Below are positions 1-12,164 of a stretch of DNA of 64,000 nt, piece after piece. Where the stretch lies: positions 54,157,386 to 54,221,385 of the forward strand of contig CM049322.1 of the NCBI GenBank assembly GCA_026874595.1. Direction: 5' to 3'. Source of the DNA: Sipunculus nudus (taxonomy: Eukaryota; Annelida; Sipuncula; Golfingiida; Sipunculidae). Made by a program: the position numbers and the translations under genes. Under the pieces are notes generated by a model. It worked only from the letters and a program-made list of their open reading frames with translations, searched no databases and had not been told where the DNA came from. The stretch's first letter is position 1. The number at the start of each line of letters is the position of its first letter.

Positions 1-2589
1 TTTCTGCATGATATCTTTCAAACACCTTTTTATACAGTTCCTGATCGACGGAAGGCTAGGAATTTTCCTGACCATTGTGTCCCCTCCCCATTGCTATTAG
101 AAAAGCAAGACTATACTGTTATTATTAGGTATCAAAGTAGATCTTGGTCACAACCCCCCTTATTTCATTATTTCATCTCCATCGTCGTTAAGCAATCTTA
201 TAGCAACTTAAACAAACATGTATGCAATCGCACAGGTAACAAAGGTTGCGGAAATTGTTTCCTCGGTTAGTATATTATTGGGCATTTTATTCTTGTAAAC
301 TTTCTGGCGTTATGGTAAATCACTGTGGCAGAAGATCACATTTATATTGTAAATTAATTCGGGTTCGGGAGAGATTGCCCCAGACTCGGGTTCAACGGCT
401 TCATATTCAGCTTTGCGACTGTTCCTTAAAGAGCCTGTCGAAATATAAAAATGCTACCACCATGTCAAAAACATATTTATGATGCCAGGTTCATCGAGCA
501 CAAAGTTAAATATCAATACACATGTCAGAAAAGTCCGACCTAGAGTCCGACGTCAGCGTGTGTTTATATAGCCTCGTTTTCATTCCAGCAGTCATTTCGC
601 TGACTGGCCAATAGACCTGTCAATTACGCACTCGCCCTAAGGCCAATTCCTGCCTTGGTGTGCTAGTGTTATTTTAATAATTAATCTACCCAGTAGAACA
701 CGGTGTAACGATGCAGTGTAATGAGTCTTGAGTTTAATTATATAAAGTTAAAACATTTTGGTTGCAATTCTGTCCAGTCCAAATTTTCTCCAGAATAAGC
801 AAACTGCAGTAGATGATTTAGTGTTTTAAGTGCCAAAGAATTAACACATGAGATTATCACCATGTTTGGTTGACAGACTTCATATGTAAAATTATTCTGG
901 TGTCTACAACAGGTTCCAACTACAACATTATGTGACAGGGTGCATTCTCATTAAGAGAGGGCATGAACAGTCATAAAGGACTCATTGTCATACAGGTAGT
1001 CGGTATTATGTCCAACAGAAATAAAGAGGACTGATATATTGTTGTTTAAACCCTATAGGAAGGTAAATATTATGTGGAACTGTACTATGTCTTATAATAT
1101 TATGTATATTGTATTATGATTAGAGGATGTACTTTGGGGATTTTTCAGTTCCAAACGACTACAAAACCCCAATACGGCAAGGAAGACTCAAGCGTAAACA
1201 ACCTAACAACCTTCTGGGATATTTGACCATCTATAATACCGAAATGTGGGAACTTAATATAAAACTTTTATGGCCGTTAGACTTTTGATGGTGAGAACTA
1301 TTTCTGTGTTACTCACGTATCGTCCACGCAGTTCTCACTTCTAGGTTTGTTAATATATGCATTCATTTGACGCATAAATGCAAGTTTATTCGAGTATTTT
1401 AAATAAAATAGTAGAATTTTCTTTCAACATCGCATGAGGTGAATTTCTTTAATGTTGAAACCTTTAAAATTACATCGGTAATGACATCTATCAAAGCTGG
1501 AAAACAATTTGGCCAATAAAGTCGTGTAGATCTGACTATTTGATTATATGGTTTCTGCATGAAAGAAAACAGACCTGTGCTTCATGAGGAGAATTCTATT
1601 CTGGATGTCGTTGGTTTATTTTGAAAAATCATGATTTTGTAAGTGTCCACTTAAATGTTTTTTTTTTAATTTAATTCACCGATTGTCTTATTAGAATAAT
1701 AAACTTCAGTTAAGCCCAGTTGCATCTTAAAGTAGCCTTTACATTGTCAATCCCCATTAAAATATCCATGTTTCCATGAGCGAAAGGATGAAATTCCCGG
1801 AATTTCCTTGAAAATATAAGGAACTGTTGGGTAAATATTCACACCCTTATATATGTGTGTGTGTATGTGTGTTTATTTTTATTACACATTATTGCAACAC
1901 ATACCAATTTCGCTGGCAACTCTTCATGTATGTTTTCTAGATGTAACTGTTACCATCAACCCCGTAAAATATCTCGTTTACATGTGTAAGTTGTTGTTTC
2001 AGCTATTCATGCACAATTCCCCTACTCAACACCTTGACTATCAAAATAACCTAATTAATGATTGTGAACCTGTACTTCAGCTTCATGACAAATTACCTTT
2101 ATTACTCTGCTGGACAAGGTGAAATAAACATGCATTAGGAGGATGTATATGATAAAATAAACAACCATATAGCTTCGGTGACAAGAACCCCATAATTTCA
2201 AGAAAAAATATTTATAAACCTTAAGGAATAAGTTTTACATTTTTTTTCACTTTATATGGAAAATTATGTAAACACTGTCGACAGACTGAAGACAAATGCT
2301 GAAGTGAATTATGAGATGTCCTTATTCTTTTCTTTTTCATGAAAATAATTATATTTAGCATTGCAGTCCAAGAAGAATTGACAAGCGTGTTACAAACTGG
2401 CTACAATATATGCAGTGTACAAACATTCTCAGTTTAACATACTGTTGGATCAACTGAGTATGCTTTCTACTGTTTAAATAGTTAACACAGTTTCAATTAT
2501 GTACTTTTCTCATTTCAATAAAAGTACACACTTATATATGTCTATTCTTTTATATTTTCTATAGTATTTCCAAGGGTAATATTTTTTGG
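1..2589. other. AT-rich DNA, no gene recognised
   Basis: No recognisable domain, RNA gene or long repeat was found. Open frames here are under 90 codons and have no family-like motif. A TG-rich stretch lies near 1853-1875. The GC-richer patch near 540-660 contains a CRE-like GACGTCA but nothing else that defines a promoter. Confidence 0.5.
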
Positions 2590-3310
2590 TAACAGCCTTA
2601 GCACAAGGACCTGTGTCATGTCCTGTCGGTAACACGGTTAACGTAAGGGCAAGTGTCCTTTCCTGTCTGTAAGAGGTCCAGGCGGAAGGGACAAGTATTG
2701 GGCCGACAGAGTATTGGGAAGTCTTTTCCCTACCGCACCCCTCATTACTCAGCACATAATGAATAAAGGTCTCTTAGTGGTGCAGGCATGAAACAACGTG
2801 ACTCACATTTTTTATTTTTATATCTAACTCAATATGAGTAGCTGTCCAAATGTCCTGTCCTGTCATTAACTGAGTTAACACTAGGACCAGTGTGCTGTCC
2901 TGTCAGTAACTGAATTAACACAAGGACCAGTGTCCTGTCCTGTCATTACCGGATTAACACAAGGAATAGTGTCCTGTCCTGTCATTAACTAGACTGGCAC
3001 AAGGACAAGTGTGCTGTCCTGTCATTTACTTGGTTAAAACAAGGACCAGTGTCATGTCTTTTCAGTAGCTGAGTCAACACAATGACCAGTCTCCTGTCCT
3101 ATCATTAACTAGGTCAACAGGAGGATCAGTGTTCTGTCCTGTCAGTAAATTACTTACAATAAGGGCCTGTGTCCATTCCTGCCATTAACTGGTTTAACAT
3201 AAAGACCAGTGTCTTGTCCTGTTAGTAAATGATTTAACATAAGAGCCAGTGTCCTGTACTGTCAGTAACAGACTTTACACGAAGGCAAGTGAACTGTCAT
3301 ATCAGTAATA
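2590..3310. repeat. 40-bp minisatellite array (copy at left edge)
   Basis: A degenerate tandem array of about 17-18 units with a period near 40 bp. The typical core reads AGGACCAGTGTCCTGTCCTG followed by TCAGTAAC, a variable TGA/CGGTTAACA and then AA. Neighbouring units at 2883-3040 measure 39-40 bp. The period is not a multiple of three and stops occur, so it does not encode a repeat protein. The same unit family forms a second array at 62.77-63.45 kb, and a lone unit-like stretch lies near 4097-4150. Confidence 0.85.
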
Positions 3311-4559
3311 TAATATAAATATGCAGTTTTATTGAGACTGATGGATCATCAAACCTATCCGATGGTCCAGGCGTTAGGGATGAGTCCTGATTTTAGGAGG
3401 TCCCACACAAACGAAAGAAAATAAAGTTCTCTGCAAAACACATACAGAAAATGTATAACTATATTTTATCATATTTTATAGTTTGCATGAGTTCAGATGT
3501 TACTACATAGTAGTAGCTAGATTGTTACGTTCCTAGTCAGGTACATTTTAGTGTTGTATTCCACTTACCGCCTAATCGTAAATTATAACGTGGTGAATAA
3601 CACGGAATGGTAATCTATTGACGTATTATTATGCAGGTCTGCATGCAAACACCTGTTGGCTCTAGCCACTGATAAGAGAATGAGCTTTTCTTAGAGGGTT
3701 TGAAATCAATTTTTGCCACATGGACCCTCTTGTTGGGCCTGAGGAGTGTTATATAGGTTTTCTCATTTCTTTTCAAGTCCTGGCTCCGCCCATTTAGTGA
3801 CATAGAGTTCTAAATGTTGAAGTTACTTCTTTCAATTATGTAGGAAATAATGACCGATGTTTTATTACTGACACATGGTTATTAATAATTTCAAAATCTC
3901 TGACACCAGGGTTCTAAAATATTTTTACTTTAGGTAATTCACCTTAGTTTTTCTTTTAAAAATGAATATTTAAAAAAGATAGATCAGTAAAAAGTAAAAA
4001 AGCTGAATATAGATCACTGTAAGACAAACTGCAAGCACGTCAACACTCCATAAAGAGCTTAATCCTATTGCTTTGAGCTGCCAATATCAGGCTTCCCAAA
4101 AGGACCAGTACCCTAGTCTGCCAGTAAGAAGTTTTTATATAAAGCTTCAACTCTAAATTTATCAGTGACAGGAATTATATTTGTTATTATAATAAGCCTC
4201 ACACATAGTTACACACATACCCACATTGTCTTAGAATTCGCCCGAAATTGTGAGGTATGGGACGCTAAGATAATAAATCAAGGCATAGATTGAATTATCG
4301 CAGCATTGTGAAAAAAGGTTTGACATTCATAGCAGGCACACTCACACTTTATATGTTTCCATCAAATGTTATGTATGGCACTCTCTTTCGGGTAGTATCT
4401 TATCCTTATCAAGAAAGCCAAGGGCAGAAACGGTCAAGTGAATATTTTGCAAGGCGGCCGCGGTAGTGCAAGAGCTTGCATTGTGCATAGTTATAACAGG
4501 GCCTTATGTTTACAAATGAACTACCACAGTTAAACTTGGGAGTCCCAATGCATTATAAA
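3311..4559. other. AT-rich DNA, no gene recognised
   Basis: No coding or RNA feature is supported. One isolated relative of the 40-bp minisatellite unit (AGGACCAGTACCCTAGTCTG, then CCAGTAA) is visible near 4100-4130. The rest is simple AT-rich sequence. Confidence 0.45.
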
Positions 4560-6180
4560 TCAGGTTTTTCAGGACCCCGCATAGTTACATACAGGAAACT
4601 ATGGTAACATGATGAGTATTATAGTCAATTTTCAATACCTATAGAAAAATCTTAATTAACTGCAAGCGTCTGTAGTCACATAAAAGGAAACTTTTGTCAC
4701 GTGAAGTATTTATTGTCAATTTTCAAAGCATATATTAGTTTTGTAGTTTCCATAAATCTCATTTTATATAACATAATTTAGAATATTATTAGAAAATAAT
4801 CAGATAAGTAATTTTTTGTAAAAATTACTTAAAATAATTTATTTCTAATTCATATTATTATGGGCGGACACAGGTAGTGCCCACATGGGCCCATGAGGGC
4901 ATTGTCCAGATTGCACTGCATTGTTCCACATGTGGGCCCATGGCGGGTTCCATGTGGCATGTTCGTATTTGTTACAAAATAAAAAATAATAAAAACAATG
5001 ATATATTATTAAATCTTTGAGAAGTAATTAATTAACTGCGAAATTGTTCTACGTGACGTATGTTCATGTTTTTTTATCTATTTAAACTCATCACAAGATT
5101 TACTTCTCAACTGAGATTAGGTCGAGGGAGCCACGCGGGCTAATTCACAAGGGTCCCTCCAGGCTAGCCTATGTAATACCAGTATAAACCACTTTTCTGG
5201 ATAATAAACGTATAAAGTCCGTATTTACCCAGCCAAAATATCCTATAGTTTACTATTTACATGTATAGTAACCCATAGGGGTTACAGAAAAATATAGGAA
5301 ACGAAGTAGTAATATTTGGGGTATTATAGAAAATTTTCAATGCCTCCAGGAAAATCACAGCTTGGAATAGGACCCCATAGTAACATATAGGAAACTATGG
5401 TAACATGATGAATATTATAGTCAAGTTTCAATACCTAAAGAAAATTCTTAATTAACTGCAGGAGTCTATAGTCACATATAAGAAACTTTAGTAACGTGGA
5501 GTATTTTTGTCAATTTTCAAAGCATATATTAGTTTGTAGTTTCCTTTAACATTATTTAATGTAAGCATAAAGTAAAGCTATAGTTAATATTAAAATAACT
5601 ATCATTTATATAGAACAGTACTAGTGCATGTAGGTAGTGCCCACATGGGGCCCATGAGGACATTGTCCAGTTCGTCCTGCATTGTTCCCCATGTGGGCCC
5701 ATGGCGGGCCCCACGTGGCATGTTCGTTTGGTTACATAAAATAAACAACAATAATATATTATTATCTTTGAAAAGTAATTATTAAACTGCGAAATTGTTC
5801 TACGTGACGTATTTTCATGTATTTGTCTATTTAAACTCATCGCAGGATTTACTTCTGAAATAAGATTAGGTCGAGGGAGAAAGGTGGGTTAAGTCACAAG
5901 GGTCCCTCCAGGATTGTCGATGTAATACCCATATAAACATCACATTTCTGGATAATAACCATATAAAGTCCGTATTTACCCAGCCAAAATATCCTATAGT
6001 TTACTATATACATCTATAGTAACCTATAGGGGTTACAGTAAAATATAGGAAATTAATTAGTAATATATTTAAGGTATTATAGTTAATTTTCAATGTCTCT
6101 AGGAAAAACACAGCTAGGAGTAAGACCCCATAGTAACATATAGGAAGCTATGGAAACATGATGAATATTATGAATATAAT
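4560..6180. repeat. Three partial tandem copies of a ~750-800-bp repeat
   Basis: The block AGGACCCC-ATAGT-ACATA-AGGAAACTATGG starts at 4570, 5369 and, in degraded form, 6122. The module containing GCCCACATGGGCCCATGAGG plus CCCATGGCGGG occurs near 4878-4945 and 5633-5715. TTTACCCAGCCAAAATATCC occurs near 5224 and 5973. Offsets of about 750-800 bp show direct tandem duplication. The GGGCCC-centred palindromes are GC-rich islands in otherwise AT-rich DNA. No protein is encoded. The third copy is truncated into AT-rich sequence. Confidence 0.8.
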
Positions 6181-6250
6181 CAGATAAATAAATATTATAA
6201 AATATAAATAAAGTAATTTATTTCTTATTTATATTAATGAATATGTATTC

Positions 6251-6505
6251 AAATATTCTATTTTTTAATGCTTTTAATATTATTTTTTTCATTATAATTA
6301 TCATTTGAATTACAATAATTATTTATATTACATTATGTTATATTAATATAATGTCATTAATATATTATTTCTGATTAAATATTCTATTTTTTAATGCTAT
6401 TAATATTATTTTTTCATTATAATTATCATTTGAATTACAATAATTATTTATATTACATTATGATATCTTAATATAATGTCATTAATATATTATTTCTGAT
6501 TTTAT
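6251..6505. repeat. 126-bp AT-rich direct duplication
   Basis: Two near-identical copies start at 6255 and 6381 (ATTCTATTTTTTAATGC...), an offset of 126 bp. The unit is almost pure A+T and contains inverted ATAATTATC/ATTACATTATG elements. No coding potential is seen. Confidence 0.8.
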
Positions 6506-6889
6506 GATAAATTTTAATTTTGATAACTAAATATTGCAATAAGAGGCCCAATGATAGTTATAACGAAAATAATATATTCATAGTATTAAAAAATATCATA
6601 TTAATAATAAATAATCAGATAAATAAATATTATAAAATATTAATAAAATAATTTAATTTTTAGTTTATTTATATTTTTATTTTAAATGAATCTTATATTT
6701 ATTTAACTTAATAAGAACAACTTAAATTGAATATCAGGTTTTAATATATCTCATATTTTCAGAAAACCCTTAACTAATCTTCAAAATGTCAGTTTTATAT
6801 CTTGACCGTTTGTTAATACTGTGCAATTTCAAGCAATTTAAACTGATGAATATAACGTTCACACAGTCTGACGACATATTTGCTTACAA

Positions 6890-7170
6890 CGAAAGAACTA
6901 TTTCGTGTAGCGTAATCCGCGGTCTCTTTGACGTCACGCTGCGTGTGGGCCCGCGTAGTGATAAAAAGGAGTGCACTATAGTCATGTCGTCTGCTGGGCG
7001 GGACTGTCAGGCGGGGATATTTCGGCATGTAGAACACTAAGTTTCGTTAAGAAGTTCATAATTTTATAGTTTCTACGTTCTATAGACTTCATTTTCACAG
7101 AGGATACAATATTACTGGAGTACGCTTTTTCTACAGTGTTTGATAAACGGTTAAGCGCAACGAGTTGCCA
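6890..7170 (+). promoter_or_regulatory. CpG-rich promoter-like block with perfect CRE
   Basis: A sharp rise in GC and CpG between two very AT-rich regions. It contains a perfect cAMP-response palindrome TGACGTCA at 6929-6936, flanked by CCGCGG and GGGCCCGCG. The stretch is open in one frame on each strand (6786-7040 and 6813-7037), as expected of CpG-rich DNA, so those frames are not taken as genes. An ATG in good Kozak context (CCAAAATGGC) follows at 7173. Promoter function is inferred from composition and position only. Confidence 0.35.
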
Positions 7171-7172
7171 AA

Positions 7173-7271
7173 ATGGCTATGTCAAGGTCTCAAGGACGCT
7201 GGTTTGTATTCCGGGATGTTCGGTGTCCGAAGTCGAAGGGCCTGCAAGACGCAAATAAATTGCTATGGTGA
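7173..7271 (+). CDS. Putative short first exon (32 codons), unrecognised
   Basis: ATG at 7173 in context CCAAAATGGC opens a 32-codon frame rich in basic residues (begins MAMSRSQGRWFVFRDVRCPK) that stops at 7269-7271. A consensus 5' splice site (ATG|GTGAGC) begins at 7268, just before the stop, so this could be a first coding exon whose true end is 7267. A pyrimidine-rich acceptor candidate lies near 8050, and a poly(A) signal at 8640, but joining directly to that acceptor would create a stop, so another exon or a different acceptor would be needed. No family is recognised. It may equally be 5' UTR or chance. Confidence 0.2.
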   Translation: MAMSRSQGRWFVFRDVRCPKSKGLQDANKLLW

Positions 7272-8639
7272 GCCATGGATTACTGACAAACTATGCCATA
7301 TGACCATGAATAATCACGTAATGCTCTTTAACTGAATCAATAATGTTACATTTTCACACGGTTTATCTATTACTTAGTGTTAGTGTTATTGTTAAAGATT
7401 GTCATGTAGATTTTAAAATTTAATATTTTTTTATACAAATAACAATGTCACTGTAACTGTAAGTATATAGAAGTATATGTAAATACTTTTTTTGCAGATG
7501 TATATATAGGCTGTCATGTTGCTTTTTTTACTCTATATATCATGCCTTATCATGTATTATTTACACATTTTTTAAGGTTATTACCCATGTTTGGCTGGTT
7601 ATTATTCAGAATTTGTAACATCATGACCATATTTTAAAAAAATTATCCATTAGGGTTTCAGTTTCTTTTCTTTTTTTTACCTACAGCAATAGGAAGTTTC
7701 ATATTAAGTTCCCTATAATAAAAAAAAAATCAATATGCTAATTAAATTATTTTATATTATTAATATATTTTGAAAATAGTTTGGTTTAGAGCAGTTCATG
7801 CAGAGAATTCTAGTAAATCTGACACCTGATATCATGTGTCTTTGTATAGTATGCATGCTATGGTTTGTGTTTTTTTTAGATCCACAGACAACAGGGAAAA
7901 TTAAGTCCACATCGTTTAATAGTATTAAAATGGATTTTTTTTATGAATAATATTCAAAGTTGATAATTTTTTTTTAATGTTAGTTTTTTTTTAAGTTCCT
8001 ATTGTAAGTTAAGTGTTTAAAAATATTAAAACAAAGTTTTCTGCTTTAGATATATGGGAAAACACACATGAAAAAAAACCCTGGAGAGAACTCAACCCAA
8101 CTTCCTATTCAAGCCCATACATATTGTCATTTTGGAGAACACTGCAGGGAATGTCAAGCAAGCAAAATAACAATGGATCTGGATCCTATGTTCTGAACAA
8201 TTGATGAGTTCAATGTAAAATTTACTCCATTAATGCACTCATTATATGTATTCAAAGGATAGTAGCACAAGTTGGAATAGGTGAAAGTCACACCAGAAAC
8301 TCAGATTTTACGGACATATATTTCGAATCTTTTTATGGAAGATTTAATGATACCAGGAATTATTCTATCTTTCAAGAATCCTTTTTTTGCGAAAGAAGGA
8401 TTATTTATGTGCTGTTAAGTTTAAAAAGGTCAAAGTGGAGCCTAAATTGATGAATGGTGAATTTCTTGTTAAAAGAAAAAAACAATTTTCAGATGGGATG
8501 TGGCACACATATAAAGGACTATAGAAAAGCGTAGAATAATCCCTTGGTAGATATAGTACTTTCAAGTTTCAGATGTATATTATCCATGTTATTTTGTAAT
8601 TCTAAATAATGTTTGTAATTAACATTCTGGTGAACCACC
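7272..8639 (+). other. Intron or 3' region of the putative small transcript
   Basis: T-rich AT-rich DNA with no recognisable domain. Candidate 3' splice sites are TTTCTGCTTTAG near 8050 and TTTTCAG near 8492. The open frame at 8013-8204 contains HTHEKKPW, which superficially recalls a zinc-finger linker, but there are no Cys or His pairs to support one. Treated as noncoding. Confidence 0.3.
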
Positions 8640-8645
8640 AATAAA
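8640..8645 (+). promoter_or_regulatory. Candidate poly(A) signal AATAAA
   Basis: A canonical AATAAA within CCACCAATAAAGTATG, followed by TG- and GT-containing sequence. It would end a short transcript from the promoter-like block at 6.9 kb. Isolated AATAAA motifs are common in AT-rich DNA, so support is weak. Confidence 0.25.
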
Positions 8646-8726
8646 GTATGAAGTCCTTAATATTATGTTCAGAGTGATTTATTTGCTTTGAAAATTTCCC
8701 ATTCAGTCTAGGGATAATTATATGTT

Positions 8727-8890
8727 GAGCTCAGCTGACTAAAAGTCATCTGAGCTATAGCCATGTCCATTGTCCGTCGTCCGGGCGTCCGTCCGTTAGT
8801 AGGGTATTTTTTTGTAACCGTTGGACATATGAATCCGAAATGCGACATATGGTAAGATGTCCTCCCAAAAAAACCCTACCATACTGAAAA
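8727..8890 (+). repeat. Dispersed repeat end with GTCCGTCC-rich head
   Basis: The block TTGAGCTCAGCTGACTAAAA followed by TCATCTGAGC and GTCCGTCGTCCGGGCGTCCG resembles, in reverse, the end at 26.52-26.60 kb (GGACGGACGTTGG ... CTCAGATGATTACCGTCGG). The imperfect inverted motif CAGCTGA/TCATCTGAGC lies at the border in both. It is the head of an interspersed element; the body beyond 8.9 kb is AT-rich and unclassified. Confidence 0.5.
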
Positions 8891-10119
8891 TTGGGTCGCT
8901 CATCTTCGTTCCTTTTAGATATTTAGGTAAAAATTAAATTTTCCATTTAAAGCCAGTTCTTAACTTTCAAGATCATCAAAATTTCTGATCTGATATTGAT
9001 CATATTTGATATAAATATTTCTCTATATATTTGCCATGTATATACCAGAAATTAGTCAGTATTGTGTAATTTCTTGAAGTTGTGAGGCTTTTCTTATTTA
9101 TAAGGCCTTACATATTTAATAAAAAGTATCTCGAACAAAGAAATGACCAGTGATGGGAAGGAGAAGGGAAAAATAAAAAATAAATATAATTAAAACATTA
9201 AAGATATAAAAACCGCCATTTTTCCATATAAATTTTGCAAATGATGACATGAATAGATAGGAACTATATGTTCCCTTTTACAATGAGGAGTGCAAATAAA
9301 GTATTCTCAGTATCTACAGGATATCCTTATTATTTTCTTGATGGGCCAGTGAAAAACTTTTAAAAAATCAAGATTTTTTCTTTTTAAACTTTTATCAATT
9401 TAAACATTTTTGTTAAACTAATCAGTCCATTAAAACATTTTTGTAAAACCAATCAATATATTTTTCTTACTTAAACAACTTGAAAGTTTATAATAACCGG
9501 TATAGGACACTTGCTGCAAATTAAACAATTAATTTTGAAGTATGTTATATGGTCGGTGGCAATAAAAAGCTAACAACAAGTAAAGGAAAGTTCAGGCAAA
9601 TAAAAATAGCCATGTAATATACAATCTAATTACAAACGCACATGTTAGCAATATCAGGGTTCATCAGAGCCACCCAGTCAGAAATCAAGAAAAATAAGCA
9701 AACAGTCTTTTTCTTTAAAATATCACTTAAAACATCTTTAAATTAGGATCTATCTGTTGTCAATCATCTAAAAATAACCCTCAGAAACACATTTTAAAAA
9801 AAAACACAATATGTAAAATATGGTGAAACTATACCAGTCGGGAATTTAATCATATATATCAAATTAATTAAAAGTTTAACCCTTAGAAATGTAAACAAAT
9901 GCAAGGAAAAATAACAAACTAATATAAACAAATATATCAAACGCAGGTATATACTGATGATCATCATTTTAGAATGTTTTTTTTTTTTTTTTTTGCTGCA
10001 AACGATTCGGAGCCCTTAGAATAGCGGTATAACGCGGCATTGGCCACAAATAACACAGGTGCCTATCGCAATTTTTATCATTTTCATTGTGTGTATATTT
10101 GATTAAAGAGTTTATTTCC
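8891..10119. other. AT-rich DNA, no gene recognised
   Basis: No gene is supported. A ~27-bp direct duplication (AAACATTTTTGT(T/A)AAAC-AATCA) lies near 9402-9460, and a T homopolymer near 9977-9994. Confidence 0.45.
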
Positions 10120-10290
10120 ATAAGACGACCTACCGGGCGCCCATGCGATTAGCTGCGATCGCCCAGCAGCCCTAGAAAGAGAGCCAATCACAGATTCATA
10201 GTACACTGCGCGCATGCGAGTGTAGTTTCATTCATGGGGTTTCATAGCGGGAAATAGTCCGTGCATGTGCAACAATTCCAGTGTTCACAA
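10120..10290. promoter_or_regulatory. CpG-rich block with CCAAT and NRF1-like sites
   Basis: CpG-rich DNA containing an NF-Y-type box (AGAGCCAATCA, CCAAT at 10184-10188) and, about 22 bp downstream, an NRF1-like palindrome (TGCGCGCATGCGA, core 10210-10219). The pairing is typical of housekeeping CpG promoters in animals. No clear downstream gene is seen: a + strand ATG at 10290 opens 15 codons and meets a possible donor (ATAG|GTATAT). Orientation is unknown. Confidence 0.3.
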
Positions 10291-10461
10291 ATGCGATGCT
10301 GCAAGCATAGGTATATGGCGATCGGATATCCAAATTAGCTTATTTCATTCTGAATTTTCAAAATCAAAACCTCATAGTCACATGTTCGCAGCCATTTTAA
10401 CAAAGAGATTTAAATAGGTCGGTTTTTTCCGCCTTCGGCCTTAGGATTGCCTGTAGAGGAT

Positions 10462-10665
10462 TTATCCACGCGATGTCAAGAATGTCGCTATAGTCCGTGA
10501 CCCTCCGTGTAGGTTGATTCCGAAACTGATCTCGGTAGGACCATATAAAAGCCGGACATTTTTGGACACCTCGTGGAGAATTTTACAAACCTCGTTGATA
10601 TTATTTTGAATGTTTTCAAAAGTAAGCGGTCCATCATTACAAGTAGAATAACTGGCTATTATCAA
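10462..10665 (-). CDS. Unrecognised 67-codon open frame, possible exon fragment
   Basis: An open frame on the minus strand in DNA of higher GC than its surroundings, with balanced residue use (middle portion LTFENIQNNINEVCKILHEV, amphipathic in appearance). There is no recognisable family, no signal peptide and no membrane segment. A 13-base G run follows near 10700-10713. It may be part of a gene served by the promoter-like block at 10.2 kb, or chance. Confidence 0.15.
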   Translation of the reverse strand: MIIASYSTCNDGPLTFENIQNNINEVCKILHEVSKNVRLLYGPTEISFGINLHGGSRTIATFLTSRG

Positions 10666-11284
10666 ATAAATTTAATTTGCATAATACGTAATAAATATTT
10701 GGGGGGGGGGGGAGCAGCTGCGTTAAAATATACACGATCGGAATATACCTCCCGTGCTGTAGATCGGACACTGATTGTACGCCAATCCAGAAGCAAACCG
10801 CGCTCAATCAAGCTTAACTAACATGATCGTTCCAACTTGGTTAACGTTGTTCTGCCACGCAGCCGTACGAAGGGTTTAAAAGAAAGACTTAAGTGTGTAA
10901 TGGCAAATTAAGCTAGTTATTGAAATATTTTTAGAGGCTCTCATTGTATCAATTGCATTGTCATGCAGCCCACTTTGGTCACTGGAGGGCATTCAATGCA
11001 TCTCTCTGCTTACCCGATTCGTAATGGGTCACTTAGGACATCCCCTGCTGTAACAAGTGTACATTAATTTTCATATCAACCCCCCCCCCCCCGGCACCAA
11101 ATGTAATGTGAAACCTATCGTTTGAATTCTTCCTTAATTGACACCGAAATTACATTGAAATGTAAAGTTCACTTGGTTTTCTAGACATAATGAAATACTC
11201 TAAATAAATTAATTCTCTTTTCAATAATTTTGACAAATTAAAATAAAATAAAACCCAACAGGATACGTAATATGATAATATATG
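10666..11284. other. No gene recognised; G and C homopolymer runs
   Basis: Contains a poly-G run near 10700-10713 and a poly-C run near 11081-11092. Nothing coding is supported. Confidence 0.4.
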
Positions 11285-11620
11285 AGCCAAATTATGGATT
11301 AATGAAGGTGCAATTTAAAATTGTAAATTCTGAATCAAGTTAAATTTTCAGATATTTATTGTTTTGCAAATTTATAAAATATATATATTATTAGTGGTAA
11401 AAAAATAATACATGTGAATGTATAATGTGTTGTTTTTGGACAAAATTTGGGATAAATGAAGATGCTATTAAGAATTGTAAATCAACTTATATATTCATAT
11501 ATATATATGATAAATTGCAAATGTATAATATTTATAAACTTGAAAAAAAAGATTGATGTGATGAAAAGAATGAGGATCTTATGCAAATAATTTTTCATTA
11601 TTTTCCTGCCTAAGTATAAG
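11285..11620 (+). repeat. Dispersed repeat, inverted partner at 18.03-18.35 kb
   Basis: Read forward, this stretch matches the reverse complement of 18.03-18.35 kb: ATTATGGATTAATGAAG..AATTGTAAAT..AATCAAGT, then AGATATTTATTGTTTTGCA, and at the far end GAATGAGGATCTTATGCAAA and ATTTTCCTGCCT. The family is not recognised; it is AT-rich, has no ORF and may be a short non-autonomous element. Confidence 0.7.
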
Positions 11621-11973
11621 ATATAATAAAATGATTGGCTTTTTTTTCCACCTGTTTGTCTTTTTTTTAAATTTGTTACAATTATGAATAAACATTTCCT
11701 CCCGTAAGTACTGTTGCCTTAAATTTCACCTCTCACCAGTAACACCCCCTTCCTCTTGCCATTAAGCACCTGCACCTGTGGACTGGCCCATTAGTTTAAT
11801 AGCAAATATATAAGGATTTATTAAATGAGAAAAAAATCAGTGTTATAAAAAAAGGATATAATTGAAACATATTATGTTCTTGCCTCAGCAGTATGTGACA
11901 TAAAGGGACCAGTGCCATCTGTCCATCTTCTTTGTTTAATCAACTCTTTTCCTATTAGCATTGTTTAATACCC

Positions 11974-11976
11974 CCC

Positions 11977-12022
<46 letters not shown>
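11974..12022. repeat. (CT)n microsatellite
   Basis: Nearly uninterrupted CT dinucleotides following a C run. Confidence 0.95.
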
Positions 12023-12025
<3 letters not shown>

Positions 12026-12164
12026 CTCCTCCTCCCTCTATCCAAACTTATCTTAAGCAACATATTTTTTTTTCATGATTGCATTATTAACGATAAGAGG
12101 CCAAAATATTAATGTTTTACACAGTGAGTACAATACACATGTATACTTATCAGATTTAGCTTAT

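Noticed and set aside
2590-3310. CRISPR array
   Set aside because: The whole 40-bp period is repetitive, with no unique spacers, and the DNA is eukaryotic.
6786-7040. Two opposing protein-coding frames in the CpG block
   Set aside because: Open frames on both strands in CpG-rich DNA are expected by chance; neither has a recognisable domain.
8013-8204. Zinc-finger exon (HTHEKKPW)
   Set aside because: The linker-like word is not accompanied by C2H2 Cys or His residues.
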